Below are positions 53,843-64,000 of a stretch of 64,000 nt of DNA, piece after piece. Under the pieces are notes generated by a model, which saw nothing but the letters and a program-made list of their open reading frames with translations, had not been told where the DNA came from and ran no database searches. The stretch spans positions 62,001-126,000 of the forward strand of contig NZ_JAQPCN010000002.1 of assembly GCF_028464225.1 (NCBI RefSeq), written 5' to 3'. This DNA comes from Zeaxanthinibacter sp. PT1. GTDB taxonomy: Bacteria > Bacteroidota > Bacteroidia > Flavobacteriales > Flavobacteriaceae. Within the stretch, counting starts at the first letter, position 1. The number at the start of each line of letters is the position of its first letter. Position numbers and translations under genes: made by a program.

Positions 53843-55519
53843 ATGGAATTGAATAAATACAGCAAGCAAATTACCCAGGATCCTTCTCAACCGGCTTCCC
53901 AGGCCATGCTTTATGCCCTGGGGTTAAAAGAAGAGGACATGAATAAACCTTTTGTCGGTATCGGAAGTACCGGTTATGAAGGCAATCCTTGTAATATGCA
54001 CCTCAATGACCTTGCCCAGGATGTAAAATCCGGTGTTGCCGAGGCAGGAATGGTCGGATTGGTATTCAATACCATTGGTGTCAGCGACGGTATATCTATG
54101 GGGACCTATGGGATGAGGTATTCCCTACCGTCCAGGGATATTATCGCCGACTCCATGGAAACCGTGGTACAAGCGATGAATTACGATGGACTGGTGACTG
54201 TCGTGGGATGCGATAAGAATATGCCGGGAGCTCTAATGGCGATGATACGGCTGAACAGGCCCAGTGTTATGGTCTACGGGGGCACAATTGCATCAGGATG
54301 TGTAAGGAATAAAAGTCTTGATGTAGTCTCCGCCTTTGAAGCCTGGGGTGAAAAAGTTGCAGGCAGTATCAATGAAGAGGAATACAAAGAAGTGATTCAG
54401 AATGCCTGCCCAGGTGCAGGCGCGTGCGGAGGTATGTACACGGCAAATACTATGGCTTCTGCCATTGAAGCCCTTGGTATGGCTTTACCCTATAATTCTT
54501 CTAACCCTGCTGTAGGTAAGGATAAGAAGGAAGATTGTATTAAAGCCGGTAAGGCACTCCGGGTACTGATGGAGAAGGACATTAAGCCCTTGGACATCCT
54601 CAGCCGTAAGTCTTTTGAAAATGCGGTGCGACTGATCATTGTTCTTGGCGGGTCTACCAATGCAGTCTTACATTTCCTGGCTATTGCCAAAGCTGCTGAC
54701 ATCAATTTTACCCTGGATGATTTTCAGCGTATCAGTGATACAACCCCATTCCTTGCAGATCTGAAACCGAGCGGGAAATACCTGATGGAAGATGTTTACC
54801 GGGTAGGCGGGATTCCGGCTGTAATGAAATTTATGCTCGATAACGATATGTTGCATGGCGATTGCCTTACCGTTACCGGTAAAACCTTGGCTGAAAACCT
54901 GAAAGACATCCCTGAACTTAAGTCAGGTCAGGAAGTAATTCATCCCATTAGTGATCCAATTAAGTCAACGGGACATTTGAGGGTCCTTTATGGTAACCTC
55001 GCTGAAGAAGGAGCCGTAGCAAAGATCACCGGGAAAGAAGGATTACATTTTACGGGTCCTGCGAAGGTGTTCGAAGATGAGTTTAAAGCAAATGAAGGTA
55101 TAGGCAAAGGATTGGTCAAAAAAGGAGATGTGGTCGTCATTCGATATGAAGGTCCAAAAGGAGGCCCGGGAATGCCAGAGATGTTGAAGCCAACTTCAGC
55201 CATTATGGGGGCAGGTCTTGGTAAGGATGTAGCCCTGATCACCGATGGTCGGTTTTCAGGAGGCACCCATGGTTTTGTCGTGGGGCATATCTCGCCCGAA
55301 GCCCAGGAAGGGGGTACAATTGCCCTTTTAAAAGATGGAGATATGATTACCATTGATGCAGAGGAGAATAGTATTAGTGTAGCACTCAGCGAAGAAGAGC
55401 TCCAAGCTCGTAAGGACGCATGGTCTCCTCCACCGTTAAAGGTTAAAAGGGGTAGCCTTTTTAAATATGCCAAAACAGTGTCGTCAGCTTCCCAGGGTTG
55501 TGTGACCGACGAGTTATAA
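53843..55519 (+). CDS. ilvD: Dihydroxy-acid dehydratase
   Basis: Iron-sulfur enzyme of 558 residues; third step of valine and isoleucine synthesis. Cluster and metal ligands: the Cys in [16 protein letters not shown] and [30 protein letters not shown] lies near the C-terminus. First gene of the ilvD-B-N-C set, 26 bases from ilvB. Confidence 0.95.
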   Translation: MELNKYSKQITQDPSQPASQAMLYALGLKEEDMNKPFVGIGSTGYEGNPCNMHLNDLAQDVKSGVAEAGMVGLVFNTIGVSDGISMGTYGMRYSLPSRDIIADSMETVVQAMNYDGLVTVVGCDKNMPGALMAMIRLNRPSVMVYGGTIASGCVRNKSLDVVSAFEAWGEKVAGSINEEEYKEVIQNACPGAGACGGMYTANTMASAIEALGMALPYNSSNPAVGKDKKEDCIKAGKALRVLMEKDIKPLDILSRKSFENAVRLIIVLGGSTNAVLHFLAIAKAADINFTLDDFQRISDTTPFLADLKPSGKYLMEDVYRVGGIPAVMKFMLDNDMLHGDCLTVTGKTLAENLKDIPELKSGQEVIHPISDPIKSTGHLRVLYGNLAEEGAVAKITGKEGLHFTGPAKVFEDEFKANEGIGKGLVKKGDVVVIRYEGPKGGPGMPEMLKPTSAIMGAGLGKDVALITDGRFSGGTHGFVVGHISPEAQEGGTIALLKDGDMITIDAEENSISVALSEEELQARKDAWSPPPLKVKRGSLFKYAKTVSSASQGCVTDEL

Positions 55520-55545
55520 CAATACTAACATAGTAGAGCAGGTCT

Positions 55546-57279
55546 ATGGAAACTTTAAAAGACAAAAAAACGAAGAAAGAAAGCGGAATACGTTCTAAGA
55601 TCAGTGGAGCAGAGGCAATTATACACTGCCTGCTGGCAGAGGGGGTAGACATAATTTATGGGTATCCCGGGGGCGCCATTATGCCGGTCTATGATGAATT
55701 GTACAAGTTCCAGGATCAATTATCCCACATCCTTACTCGGCACGAACAAGGTGCAGCTCATGCTGCCCAGGGTTATGCCAGGGCCACGGGGAAAGTTGGA
55801 GTTGCAATGGCTACCTCCGGTCCGGGTGCGACAAATCTTGTAACCGGCCTGGCAGACGCCCAGATCGATTCCACGCCAATGGTTTGCATCACCGGGCAGG
55901 TGCCCAGGCATCTATTGGGATCAGATGCTTTCCAGGAAACTGATATAATTGGAATTTCAACACCGGTTACTAAATGGAACTACCAAGTGACCAAGGCATC
56001 AGAGATTCCCGAGATCATGGCTAAAGCCTTTTATATAGCAAAATCAGGAAGGCCGGGCCCGGTATTGGTTGATATCACTAAAAATGCCCAGTTTGATGAA
56101 TTGGAATTTGATTATAAACCATGTAACCAGGTGAGAAGTTACCAACCTTATCCCGAGCCGGATAAGGGTAGCCTTCAGGAGGCTGCGGCATTGATCAATA
56201 ATGCTAAAAAGCCTTACATCGTTTACGGGCAGGGGGTTATCCTGGGCAAGGCTGAGAAAGAATTGAAAGCGTTCGTTGAAAAAGCCGGCATTCCCGCTGC
56301 GTGGACCATACTGGGATTATCAGCGATGGAGACCGATCATCCGCTAAATGTAGGCATGGTGGGCATGCACGGTAATTATGGTCCCAATGTACTTACGAAC
56401 GAGTGTGATTTACTTATCGCCATCGGAATGCGCTTTGATGACCGGGTGACCGGTGACCTGGATACCTACGCTAAACAGGCCAAGATCATCCACTTTGAGA
56501 TAGATCCAGCCGAGATTGATAAGAATGTCAAGGTTGATGTGGCTGTTCTGGGCAACGCAAAAGATTCTCTACAGCAACTGCTGCCAATGATAAAGGAAAA
56601 CAGCCACGAGTCATGGCATAATGAGTTCAAGAAAAAACATCAGCAAGAGTACGAAGCAGTCATTAAAGCCGACCTGAATCCACAGAAACCCGGTCTCACT
56701 ATGGGAGAAGTGATAGGTGCTATCAACAAAGCATCAGGTGATAACGCAGTTATTGTTTCAGACGTTGGCCAGCATCAGATGATCGCTTGCAGGTATGCTC
56801 GCTTTACCCAGTCTAAAAGTAATATTACTTCCGGGGGTCTTGGAACCATGGGCTTTGCGCTCCCAGCGGCCATTGGGGCTAAAATGGGGGCAGAAGATCG
56901 TGAAGTTGTCGCCATCATAGGAGATGGCGGGTACCAGATGAATATACAGGAACTGGCAACGATCTTCCAGAACAAGACCGCCGTTAAAATAGTGGTGCTC
57001 AACAATGAACACCTGGGTATGGTTCGCCAGTGGCAGGAATTGTTCTTTGAAAAGCGTTATGCCTCCACTGTGATGACCAACCCTGACTTCGTGAAAATTG
57101 CAGAAGGATACCACCTAAAAGCCAGGAGGGTAGAAGAAAGGTCAGATCTGCAGGAGGCAGTTACGGAGATGATACAGTCCAAGGAACCGTATTTCTTGGA
57201 GGTTAGAGTAGAAAAAGAGGACAATGTCTTCCCGATGATCCCTTCGGGCGCATCAGTATCGGACATTCGATTAAAATAA
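55546..57279 (+). CDS. ilvB: Acetolactate synthase, large (catalytic) subunit
   Basis: ThDP enzyme of 577 residues. The cofactor-activating glutamate is in THEQGAAHAAQGYA-like RHEQGAAHAAQGYARATG; GDGGYQMNIQELATI is the ThDP-Mg motif, followed by NNEHLGMVRQWQ. A slightly long N-terminal extension precedes SGAEAIIHCLL. Works with IlvN, 6 bases downstream. Confidence 0.95.
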   Translation: METLKDKKTKKESGIRSKISGAEAIIHCLLAEGVDIIYGYPGGAIMPVYDELYKFQDQLSHILTRHEQGAAHAAQGYARATGKVGVAMATSGPGATNLVTGLADAQIDSTPMVCITGQVPRHLLGSDAFQETDIIGISTPVTKWNYQVTKASEIPEIMAKAFYIAKSGRPGPVLVDITKNAQFDELEFDYKPCNQVRSYQPYPEPDKGSLQEAAALINNAKKPYIVYGQGVILGKAEKELKAFVEKAGIPAAWTILGLSAMETDHPLNVGMVGMHGNYGPNVLTNECDLLIAIGMRFDDRVTGDLDTYAKQAKIIHFEIDPAEIDKNVKVDVAVLGNAKDSLQQLLPMIKENSHESWHNEFKKKHQQEYEAVIKADLNPQKPGLTMGEVIGAINKASGDNAVIVSDVGQHQMIACRYARFTQSKSNITSGGLGTMGFALPAAIGAKMGAEDREVVAIIGDGGYQMNIQELATIFQNKTAVKIVVLNNEHLGMVRQWQELFFEKRYASTVMTNPDFVKIAEGYHLKARRVEERSDLQEAVTEMIQSKEPYFLEVRVEKEDNVFPMIPSGASVSDIRLK

Positions 57280-57285
57280 TACAGC

Positions 57286-57813
57286 ATGGAAAAAAAATGG
57301 TTTACCATTTCAGTATATTCTGAGAACAACGTGGGACTCCTGAACAGGATTTCCGGAATTTTCCTGAAGAGACACATTAACATTGAGAGTTTAAATGTCT
57401 CAAAATCAGAGATAGAAGGGGTGTCTAAGTTTACCGTGGTTGTCTTTACAACGGAAGACTGGACGCGTAAGATCGTTATGCAGATTGAAAAACAGATCGA
57501 GGTAATCAAGGCTTTTTACCACACGGATGAAGAAACCATCTACCAGGAATCAGCACTCTTTAAGATTGCGTCGCACTTGTTGTTCGATGAACGGCAGATA
57601 CAGAATATTATCAAGGATAATCATTCCCAGATCGTGACGGTATCCAGGGATTTTTTTGTTCTGGCTAAAACCGGTAAACGGGAAGAGATAGAAGAAATGT
57701 ACAAGCAACTTAAGCCCTACGGGATCATGCAATTTGTCAGGTCCGGGCGAATTACGGTGACCAAGGCAGAGATGAAGATCTCTTCCTTCCTGGCCGCCAT
57801 GGAGGAAAAATAA
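57286..57813 (+). CDS. ilvN: Acetolactate synthase, small (regulatory) subunit
   Basis: 175 residues. N-terminal ACT domain (about 1-80, with FTISVYSENNVGLLNRISGIF and RHINIESLNVSKSE) that binds valine, plus a C-terminal domain. Gives feedback control to IlvB. Confidence 0.93.
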   Translation: MEKKWFTISVYSENNVGLLNRISGIFLKRHINIESLNVSKSEIEGVSKFTVVVFTTEDWTRKIVMQIEKQIEVIKAFYHTDEETIYQESALFKIASHLLFDERQIQNIIKDNHSQIVTVSRDFFVLAKTGKREEIEEMYKQLKPYGIMQFVRSGRITVTKAEMKISSFLAAMEEK

Positions 57814-57852
57814 TCAAACCAATATTTATTTATCAAATAATCATTACAACAA

Positions 57853-59328
57853 ATGGCAAATTATTTCAATACACTTTCCTTACGTGAACAACTGATGCAA
57901 CTGGGTAAATGCCGGTTTATGGAGTCGAGCGAGTTTTTGGATGGTGTATCCGCATTAAAAGGTAAAAAAATAGTAATTATAGGCTGTGGAGCACAAGGGC
58001 TCAACCAAGGGCTTAACATGAGGGACTCCGGTCTTGATGTGGGCTATACCCTTAGGGAAGCGGCAATCTCGGAAGAGCGGCCATCGTACCAGAATGCCAA
58101 GGAAAATGGATTCAAAGTGGGTACCTATAAAGAAATGATACCCTCTGCAGACCTGGTGATCAATCTCACCCCGGATAAACAGCATACGGCAGTGATCAAA
58201 GCGGTAATGCCACAAATGAAAAAAGGAGCCACACTATCGTATTCCCATGGTTTTAATATAGTGGAAGAAGGCATGAAGGTGCGTGAGGATCTCACCGTGA
58301 TCATGGTCGCCCCAAAAAGCCCGGGATCAGAGGTGCGAGAAGAGTATAAACGCGGATTCGGGGTGCCTACCCTGATCGCTGTTCACCCGGAGAATGATCC
58401 GGAGCATAAAGGGTTGGAGCAGGCCAAGGCATATGCAGTAGCCACAGGTGGTCATAAAGCAGGGGTACTGGAATCTTCGTTTGTCGCCGAAGTAAAATCG
58501 GATCTTATGGGAGAACAGACGATTCTTTGCGGTCTTCTGCAGACAGGATCCATACTTTGTTTTGATAAGATGATTGCAGAAGGAATAGAACCCGGCTATG
58601 CGTCCAAATTGATTCAGTATGGATGGGAGACCGTGACTGAAGGACTGAAGTACGGAGGGATTACGAATATGATGGATCGGTTATCCAACCCGGCAAAGAT
58701 CAAGGCATTTGAACTGTCCGAAGAACTTAAGGAGATCATGAGGCCATTGTTCAACAAACACATGGATGATATCATGAGTGGTCACTTCTCGAAAACTATG
58801 ATGGAGGATTGGGCCAATGATGATAAAAACCTCCACGCGTGGCGTGCAGCGACAGGAGAAACAGCTTTTGAAAAAACGCCCGCAGGGGATCACAAGATTT
58901 CCGAACAGGAATATTATGATCATGGCGTGTTAATGGTGGCTATGGTCAGGGCAGGAGTAGAGCTTGCTTACGAGGCGATGACCGAATCGGGTATTATCGG
59001 GGAATCGGCTTACTACGAATCCCTGCACGAAACTCCTCTGATTGCCAATACCATTGCGCGGAAAAAACTTTTTGAAATGAACCGGGTTATCTCGGATACT
59101 GCAGAATATGGCTGCTATCTATTTGATCACGCCTGTAAACCACTTTTAGCCGATTTTATGAAAAAAGTAGGCACCGATGTGATAGGGAAAGGATACGCCA
59201 GTGACAAAGGCAACGGGGTTGATAATGCCAAGCTCATCGCTGTTAATAAAGCTTTGAGAGAACACCCTGTTGAAATCGTAGGTGCAAGGCTAAGAGCATC
59301 AATGACAGCGATGAAACCCCTGGCTTAA
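57853..59328 (+). CDS. ilvC: Ketol-acid reductoisomerase, class II
   Basis: 491 residues, the long form with duplicated C-terminal knotted domains found in plants and many Gram-negative bacteria. The nucleotide motif is [12 protein letters not shown] (46-57); the following [13 protein letters not shown] region suggests NADPH. Mg and substrate acids are in [16 protein letters not shown]. It needs NADPH, which the next gene, gapN, could supply. Confidence 0.95.
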   Translation: MANYFNTLSLREQLMQLGKCRFMESSEFLDGVSALKGKKIVIIGCGAQGLNQGLNMRDSGLDVGYTLREAAISEERPSYQNAKENGFKVGTYKEMIPSADLVINLTPDKQHTAVIKAVMPQMKKGATLSYSHGFNIVEEGMKVREDLTVIMVAPKSPGSEVREEYKRGFGVPTLIAVHPENDPEHKGLEQAKAYAVATGGHKAGVLESSFVAEVKSDLMGEQTILCGLLQTGSILCFDKMIAEGIEPGYASKLIQYGWETVTEGLKYGGITNMMDRLSNPAKIKAFELSEELKEIMRPLFNKHMDDIMSGHFSKTMMEDWANDDKNLHAWRAATGETAFEKTPAGDHKISEQEYYDHGVLMVAMVRAGVELAYEAMTESGIIGESAYYESLHETPLIANTIARKKLFEMNRVISDTAEYGCYLFDHACKPLLADFMKKVGTDVIGKGYASDKGNGVDNAKLIAVNKALREHPVEIVGARLRASMTAMKPLA

Positions 59329-59369
59329 AATTAACTCGATTATACAACAATTAACATAACCATTTAATT

Positions 59370-60962
59370 ATGGAACATACTATAAATCAGATTCCAGCGG
59401 CCTATGCCATTGATAATCCTATTCACCAGCAAAAATACCTGGTGAACGGAAAGCTAGAGCACTGGGATGGTGCAACTACAGAGGTGTATTCCTCTATCTC
59501 GTCTACAGAAACCTATGCTCCGACCTTGCTGGGTAGTATCCCTGATATGGGGGAGCCCGAGGCCCTGGACGCCTTACAGGGTGCCCTTGATGCTTTTGAC
59601 CAGGGAAAGGGAGTCTGGCCTACTATGCGGGTGAAAGATCGTATTGAGTGCATGATGAAGTTTGTAAGCCAGATGGAATCTAAACGAGACGAGATCGTAA
59701 AACTACTGATGTGGGAGATCGGGAAGTCACTACCCGATTCAGAAAAGGAGTTTGACCGTACGGTGGAGTACATCTATAACACCATTGAGGACTACCGGGA
59801 ACTGGATAGGAATTCGGCTAAGTTTACTAAACATGATGGGGTGTATGCCCATATCAGGAGGGGGCCACTTGGTGTTGTTCTTTGCCTGGGACCTTATAAC
59901 TATCCCCTTAACGAAACCTTTGCCTTGTTGATCCCGGCTATCATCATGGGAAATACGACCATTTTTAAACCGGCAAAGCACGGAGTCTTATTGATCACGC
60001 CCTTGCTGGAGGCTTTCCAGTCCAGTTTTCCAAAAGGAGTGGTTAATATTTTATTTGGAAGGGGAAGAGCAGTGGCCGCACCGATTATGAAAACCGGGAA
60101 AGTAGATGTACTCGCCTTGATCGGTAACAGCAAGTCGGCAAACGCACTACAGGAACAACATCCAAAAAGCAACAGGCTTCGACTGGTGCTGGGTCTTGAA
60201 GCCAAGAACCCGGCAATTATCCTGCCGGATGCCGACCTAGATCTTACCATTGATGAATGCATCGCGGGAACCCTGTCTTTTAACGGGCAGCGCTGTACTG
60301 CCTTGAAGATCGTATACGTTCATAAGGAGGTAAAAGAGGAATTCCTGGAACGTTTTGCAAAAAGGGTCGATGGTCTAAAATTCGGCAACCCCTGGGAAAA
60401 AGGTGTAAAATTAACCCCACTGCCGGAACCGGGAAAGCCGGATTACATACAGGAACTCATTGATGACGCCCTGGAAAAAGGCGCAAAGATCATTAATGAA
60501 AAAGGTGGGGAACGCAGTGAAAATTATATTTGGCCTGCCGTACTGTACCCCGTTACCAAGGATATGAGGGTATACCGGGAAGAACAATTTGGTCCGGTAA
60601 TCCCGGTAATGTCCTTCCAGGATATCGAGGAGCCTTTGGATGATATGGCCGAGAGCAACTATGGGCAGCAAGTGAGCCTGTTCGGGAAAGATGTCTATAC
60701 CCTGGCCCCTTTAATAGATACACTGGTAAACCTTGTATGCAGGGTGAATTTGAACAGCTCTTGCCAAAGAGGACCTGATGTGTATCCTTTTACCGGGAGA
60801 AAAGATTCGGCACAATCTACGCTGAGTGTTCACGATGCTCTGCGATCCTTCTCTATCCGTACTTTCGTGGCCTTCAAGGACAACCCCTTAAATACCGATA
60901 CGGTAGAGCAGCTTTTAGAGACCAAACTCTCTAATTTTATCAGCACAGATTACATTCTATAA
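59370..60962 (+). CDS. gapN: Non-phosphorylating NADP-dependent glyceraldehyde-3-phosphate dehydrogenase
   Basis: Aldehyde dehydrogenase fold, 530 residues. Oxidises glyceraldehyde-3-P to 3-phosphoglycerate while making NADPH and no ATP. Catalytic Cys in [10 protein letters not shown], Glu in LGLEAKNPA. The C-terminal stretch [17 protein letters not shown] is the GAPN phosphate-site signature that sets it apart from other aldehyde dehydrogenases. Only 41 bases after ilvC on the same strand, so probably co-transcribed; a terminator follows. Confidence 0.9.
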   Translation: MEHTINQIPAAYAIDNPIHQQKYLVNGKLEHWDGATTEVYSSISSTETYAPTLLGSIPDMGEPEALDALQGALDAFDQGKGVWPTMRVKDRIECMMKFVSQMESKRDEIVKLLMWEIGKSLPDSEKEFDRTVEYIYNTIEDYRELDRNSAKFTKHDGVYAHIRRGPLGVVLCLGPYNYPLNETFALLIPAIIMGNTTIFKPAKHGVLLITPLLEAFQSSFPKGVVNILFGRGRAVAAPIMKTGKVDVLALIGNSKSANALQEQHPKSNRLRLVLGLEAKNPAIILPDADLDLTIDECIAGTLSFNGQRCTALKIVYVHKEVKEEFLERFAKRVDGLKFGNPWEKGVKLTPLPEPGKPDYIQELIDDALEKGAKIINEKGGERSENYIWPAVLYPVTKDMRVYREEQFGPVIPVMSFQDIEEPLDDMAESNYGQQVSLFGKDVYTLAPLIDTLVNLVCRVNLNSSCQRGPDVYPFTGRKDSAQSTLSVHDALRSFSIRTFVAFKDNPLNTDTVEQLLETKLSNFISTDYIL

Positions 60963-60984
60963 CACATAACTAAAAATGGATTTC

Positions 60985-61015
60985 AAGCCCTTTCCAATAC
61001 GGAAAGGGCTTTTCT
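60985..61015 (+). terminator. Terminator of the ilv-gapN operon
   Basis: AAGCCCTTTCC (60985-60995) pairs with GGAAAGGGCTT (61001-61011), followed by a short T run. Confidence 0.85.
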
Positions 61016-61197
61016 GTTTCACTAGCCCACATGTCTGATTTTAACCCGGGTTTAGCTCATAAGAGAGCATAAAGGGTAAAATACTACATGAATCTGGTAA
61101 TCCAAGACAGCTGTTCACTCGTATCTACTGCTAATTTTGAATTCAAAACTCCTCTGTAGTTCACCGAGGGGACATAGAAGCCCTAAAATTTATATAA

Positions 61198-62400
61198 ATG
61201 AAACCGGATATATCGAGAAATAAAGCCCTCTTTGCCCTTGCCATGGGTGGTTTCGGGATAGGGCTTACAGAATTTGTAATCATGGGGATTCTGCCTAACG
61301 TCGCCCAGGACCTGGATATCAGTATCGCCAAAGCAGGCCATTTTATTGCGGCTTATGCCCTTGGGGTGGTTGTAGGAGCGCCTTTGCTGACCGCAGTTGC
61401 CGGGAAATGGGAGGCTCATAAAGTTATGTTATACCTCATGCTGTGGTTTACGGTTTTTAATACACTGTCAGCCTTTGCCCCTAATTACGAGCTGTTGATG
61501 CTAAGCAGGTTCCTGTCTGGCCTTCCCCATGGTGCATTCTTTGGAATCGGGGCCGTGGTGGCGGCAAAATTGGCCAGGAAAGGTAAGGCGGCACAGGCAA
61601 TTGCAACCATGTTCGCGGGGCTTACGGTCGCTAATGTACTGGGAGTTCCCCTGGGGACATACCTCGGACAACAGATCCACTGGAGCTGGTCTTTCTTGCT
61701 GGCAGGTATCGTAGGATTACTAACGTTGTTTAGTGTATATTTCTGGATCCCGGCCCAGGAAAAGGCATCAACACAGGGATTTGGAAAAGATATTGGGATA
61801 CTTGCTAAACCACAGGTCCTGGGTTTAATTCTTCTCACCACTATAGGAACTGGTGGATTCTTTGCCTGGTACAGTTATATTGCTCCGCTTTTAACCAAAG
61901 TTTCGGGCTGGGAAGAGGAGATGGTGAGCTACGCTATGATCCTCGCCGGCTTAGGAATGGTCGCAGGGAACTTCCTCGGGGCTAAACTGGCAGAATGGTT
62001 TGCGCCTATGAAAGCAGTGGTTACCAGCCTGGTGCTGATGACCTTGGTACTGGTGCTAAATAGTTTTATCGCAGTAGATCCTTATGCGGCCATAATTATG
62101 ACATTTGTTATCAGTATGGTTGCTTTTACGGTGGGAACTCCGGTGCAGATGGCCATAATACAACAATCCAAGGGCTCTGAGATGCTAGGCTCTTCATTGA
62201 ACCAGAGCGCTTTTAATATGGCAAATGCATCCGGGGCCTTCTTCGGTGGCTTACCCATCGCTATGGGGTACGATTTTACCAAGCCCGGTCTCGTCGGAGC
62301 AGGTTTGGCAGGGGTAGGGGTGCTTATCGCAACAGTTCTCTTACTTATGCAGCGTCGCCAGGTAAAGCATCGCAGAAGGAAACTGGCATTACAGTCCTAG
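61198..62400 (+). CDS. MFS transporter (AraJ/YdhP-like sugar or drug efflux)
   Basis: 400 residues, 12 membrane helices. The family start is LAMGGFGIGLTEFVIMGILPNVAQDL, followed by SRFLSGLPHGAFFGIGAVVA, typical of the AraJ/Bcr-like efflux group. Substrate unknown. The gap of 235 bases in front holds no other gene. Its TAG overlaps the stop of leuB by 4 bp (CTAG, 62397-62400). Confidence 0.87.
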   Translation: MKPDISRNKALFALAMGGFGIGLTEFVIMGILPNVAQDLDISIAKAGHFIAAYALGVVVGAPLLTAVAGKWEAHKVMLYLMLWFTVFNTLSAFAPNYELLMLSRFLSGLPHGAFFGIGAVVAAKLARKGKAAQAIATMFAGLTVANVLGVPLGTYLGQQIHWSWSFLLAGIVGLLTLFSVYFWIPAQEKASTQGFGKDIGILAKPQVLGLILLTTIGTGGFFAWYSYIAPLLTKVSGWEEEMVSYAMILAGLGMVAGNFLGAKLAEWFAPMKAVVTSLVLMTLVLVLNSFIAVDPYAAIIMTFVISMVAFTVGTPVQMAIIQQSKGSEMLGSSLNQSAFNMANASGAFFGGLPIAMGYDFTKPGLVGAGLAGVGVLIATVLLLMQRRQVKHRRRKLALQS

Positions 62401-63452
62401 ATCTGCGCTGCTAACCAATCTCCTACCTCTTTTGTTCCATGTGCTGTGCCCTTATCGGCAAGGTCCTCGGTAACCACGCCTTTTTCCAAGGCCTGGTTTA
62501 CGGCGTCCCTGATTGCGGTTGCTTCCTCTGTTAGTCCAAAATCATCGAACATCATAGCGGCAGAAAGTATGGTAGCCATGGGATTGGCAATATTTTTCCC
62601 TGCGGCCTGGGGATACGAACCATGGATAGGTTCGTATAGCGATACTTTTTCTCCAACCGAAGCTGAAGGCATTAATCCCATGGAACCTGAAATTACAGAA
62701 GCTTCATCTGTCAGGATATCTCCAAAGAGATTTTCAGTGATCAAAACATCATAAGTATTGGGCCATTGTACCAAGCGCATAGCCACAGCATCGACGAATT
62801 CATAACTGACGGTTACTTCCGGGTAATCCTTTTCCATAGCCTGTACCGTTTCTCTCCATAATCTTGAAGACTCTAATACGTTGGCTTTATCGACACAGCA
62901 AAGTTTCTTATTCCTTCGCATGGCCAGTTCAAAACCTTTCTTAGCCAGGCGTTGTACTTCTTTCCGGGTATAAGTACAGGTGTCATAGGCTGTATCCCCA
63001 TTATCTTCCCTGCCGCGTTTTCCAAAATAGATACCTCCGGTAAGTTCTCGAAGGAAGACCAGGTCTGTTCCCTCTATACGCTCCCTTTTTAAGGGTGATT
63101 TATCGACCAGGGAAGGAAATGTGAAGGTTGGACGTACGTTGGCAAATAAACCCAATTCCTGCCGCATTTTCAGAAGTCCCTGTTCCGGGCGTACTTTGGC
63201 AGAAGGATCGTTATCAAACCTCGGGTGCCCAATAGCGCCGAAAAGCACGGCGTCTGCATCCTGGCATATCTTATGGGTTTCAGGAGGGTAGGGATCCCCG
63301 ACAGCGTCGATGGCTGCGGCGCCCGTAAGGGCAGGAATCCATTTAATGCTATGGTCAAACTTTTTCGCTACTGCATCGCAGACCTTGACAGCCTGGTCTA
63401 TTACTTCCGGACCAATGCCGTCCCCGGCCAATAAGGCGATATTTAGGTTCAT
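62397..63452 (-). CDS. leuB: 3-isopropylmalate dehydrogenase
   Basis: NAD enzyme of leucine synthesis, 351 residues. LLAGDGIGPEV (8-18) is the family start; FLRELTGGIYFG and VFDEAS-like ILTDEASVISGSMGLMPSAS bind metal and substrate; EPIHGSYPQAAGKNIANPMATI is the adenine side. It follows the leuA-type gene by 17 bases on the minus strand. Confidence 0.95.
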   Translation of the reverse strand: MNLNIALLAGDGIGPEVIDQAVKVCDAVAKKFDHSIKWIPALTGAAAIDAVGDPYPPETHKICQDADAVLFGAIGHPRFDNDPSAKVRPEQGLLKMRQELGLFANVRPTFTFPSLVDKSPLKRERIEGTDLVFLRELTGGIYFGKRGREDNGDTAYDTCTYTRKEVQRLAKKGFELAMRRNKKLCCVDKANVLESSRLWRETVQAMEKDYPEVTVSYEFVDAVAMRLVQWPNTYDVLITENLFGDILTDEASVISGSMGLMPSASVGEKVSLYEPIHGSYPQAAGKNIANPMATILSAAMMFDDFGLTEEATAIRDAVNQALEKGVVTEDLADKGTAHGTKEVGDWLAAQI

Positions 63453-63469
63453 GTGTTGATATTTGATGA

Positions 63470-64000
63470 TTAAAAAATATTCAGCATTTTCTCCGTGGCT
63501 TTAATAGCCGATACGGTTTGATCAGAATCCAGCCCCCTGGTCTTGAACTCCTTGCCCTTATGTTCCCAGGTGATAATGGTTTCACAAAGGGAATCGGAAT
63601 TACTGCCCGGTGGTATTCGAACGGCGTAATCGGTCAGGGTAGGGAGCTCCATTTTCCGAGAAGAATACACCTTCCTCAAAGCGTTCATAAAGGCATCAAA
63701 CTGCCCGTCCCCCTGGGCATTCTCCTCGTGAGAATCTCCGTCGATTTCCACAGCTACCGTGGTGGATGGTTTAAGGCCCTTAGAATGCGTAAGAACGTAA
63801 GACCTAACAAAAACCCTTTGCTGATAAGTGTTGCTGTCCAATACATCAGAAATAATGTAGGGAAGATCTTCCTTGGTTACCTTTTCTTTTTTATCTCCCA
63901 ATTCTATAATCCTCTGGGTAACTTTTTTGAGCTCTTCATCATTCAGGGTAAGTCCCAGTTCCTGCAGATTCTTTTGAATATTGGCTTTTCCCGAGGTCTT
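63470..64000 (-). CDS. 2-isopropylmalate synthase-type protein, 5' part beyond the window
   Basis: 177 codons are seen, open to the last base of the window; the true start is upstream. The visible part is the C-terminal LeuA dimer (allosteric) domain: DVLDSNTYQQRVFVRSYVLTHSKG, then EENAQGDGQFDAFMNAL and IPPGSNSDSLCETIITW. An internal ATG at 63901 should not be taken as the start, since the frame continues with KTSGKANIQKNLQELG, a normal LeuA/CimA linker. Isopropylmalate or citramalate synthase cannot be told apart from this piece; leuB next door favours leucine. Confidence 0.88.
   Translation of the reverse strand, partial: KTSGKANIQKNLQELGLTLNDEELKKVTQRIIELGDKKEKVTKEDLPYIISDVLDSNTYQQRVFVRSYVLTHSKGLKPSTTVAVEIDGDSHEENAQGDGQFDAFMNALRKVYSSRKMELPTLTDYAVRIPPGSNSDSLCETIITWEHKGKEFKTRGLDSDQTVSAIKATEKMLNIF

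Noticed and set aside
63470-63901. A free-standing 143-residue protein starting at 63901
   Set aside because: The frame continues without a stop to the window edge and reads as the linker of a LeuA-type enzyme, so it is a 5'-truncated larger gene.

Overview
The window looks like a chromosome segment of a marine-type member of the Flavobacteriaceae (Bacteroidota). Supporting signs are: TAnnTTTG-type promoter elements, in two cases with a TTG about 19 bases upstream; almost no Shine-Dalgarno sequences; class II ketol-acid reductoisomerase; bacillithiol biosynthesis; TPR-histidine kinases; a ftsK-lolA-lptF-ribBA gene order; and noncoding heptamer repeats of a kind I associate with this family. 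The genus cannot be fixed by eye. Most of the window is ordinary core and metabolic genes. I see no phage, IS element, CRISPR array or secretion island.

Layout. 1-5300: end of proC, a Cys/Met-type PLP lyase, bshB1, a TPR histidine kinase and tRNA-His. 5321-10610: a secreted M28 peptidase, then a three-gene set for hydroxyproline breakdown (deaminase, ketoglutarate semialdehyde dehydrogenase, epimerase). 10652-14778: a sulfide-oxidation cluster on the minus strand (CstB-like persulfide dioxygenase-rhodanese, type II sulfide:quinone oxidoreductase, single-domain rhodanese, TauE exporter). Its three promoters carry the same palindrome, GTAAC-N4-GTTAC, at the same distance from a -7 element. 15029-16600: tRNA-Ser, then a noncoding repeat island. 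16608-20254: small transporters, a nitroreductase and a DegT-family aminotransferase. 20251-26854: cell-envelope and division genes (ribBA, lptF/G, lolA, ftsK, dgkA, tpx). 26964-33139: nhaC, a second Cys/Met lyase divergent from an Lrp regulator, lpdA and a membrane acyltransferase-like gene. 33258-44841: flavin reductase, pabB, lipase, tilS, dsbD, a penicillin-acylase-type hydrolase, yifB and a beta-lactamase-like serine hydrolase. 44842-45695: a second noncoding island related in inverted orientation to the first. 45696-49928: a DUF819 membrane protein, a second penicillin-acylase homologue and a small Zn-finger/nuclease-like protein. 50149-53653: an NRAMP-like permease with the 5-oxoprolinase genes pxpABC. 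53843-64000: ilvD-ilvB-ilvN-ilvC-gapN, an MFS exporter, and leuB plus the end of a leuA-type gene on the opposite strand.

How it fits together. Sulfide released by the two PLP lyases could be removed by the SQR/CstB/rhodanese/TauE set. The ilv and leu genes cover branched-chain amino acid synthesis, and gapN could supply NADPH to the reductoisomerase. The hydroxyproline genes, the peptidase and the 5-oxoprolinase genes point to a life using peptides and amino acids. The most interesting points are the shared operator of the sulfide genes, the NRAMP-like protein that lacks the metal-binding residues and sits with 5-oxoprolinase, the RibBA whose GTP cyclohydrolase half has lost its zinc cysteines, and the paired inverted repeat islands at 15-16.5 kb and 45 kb.
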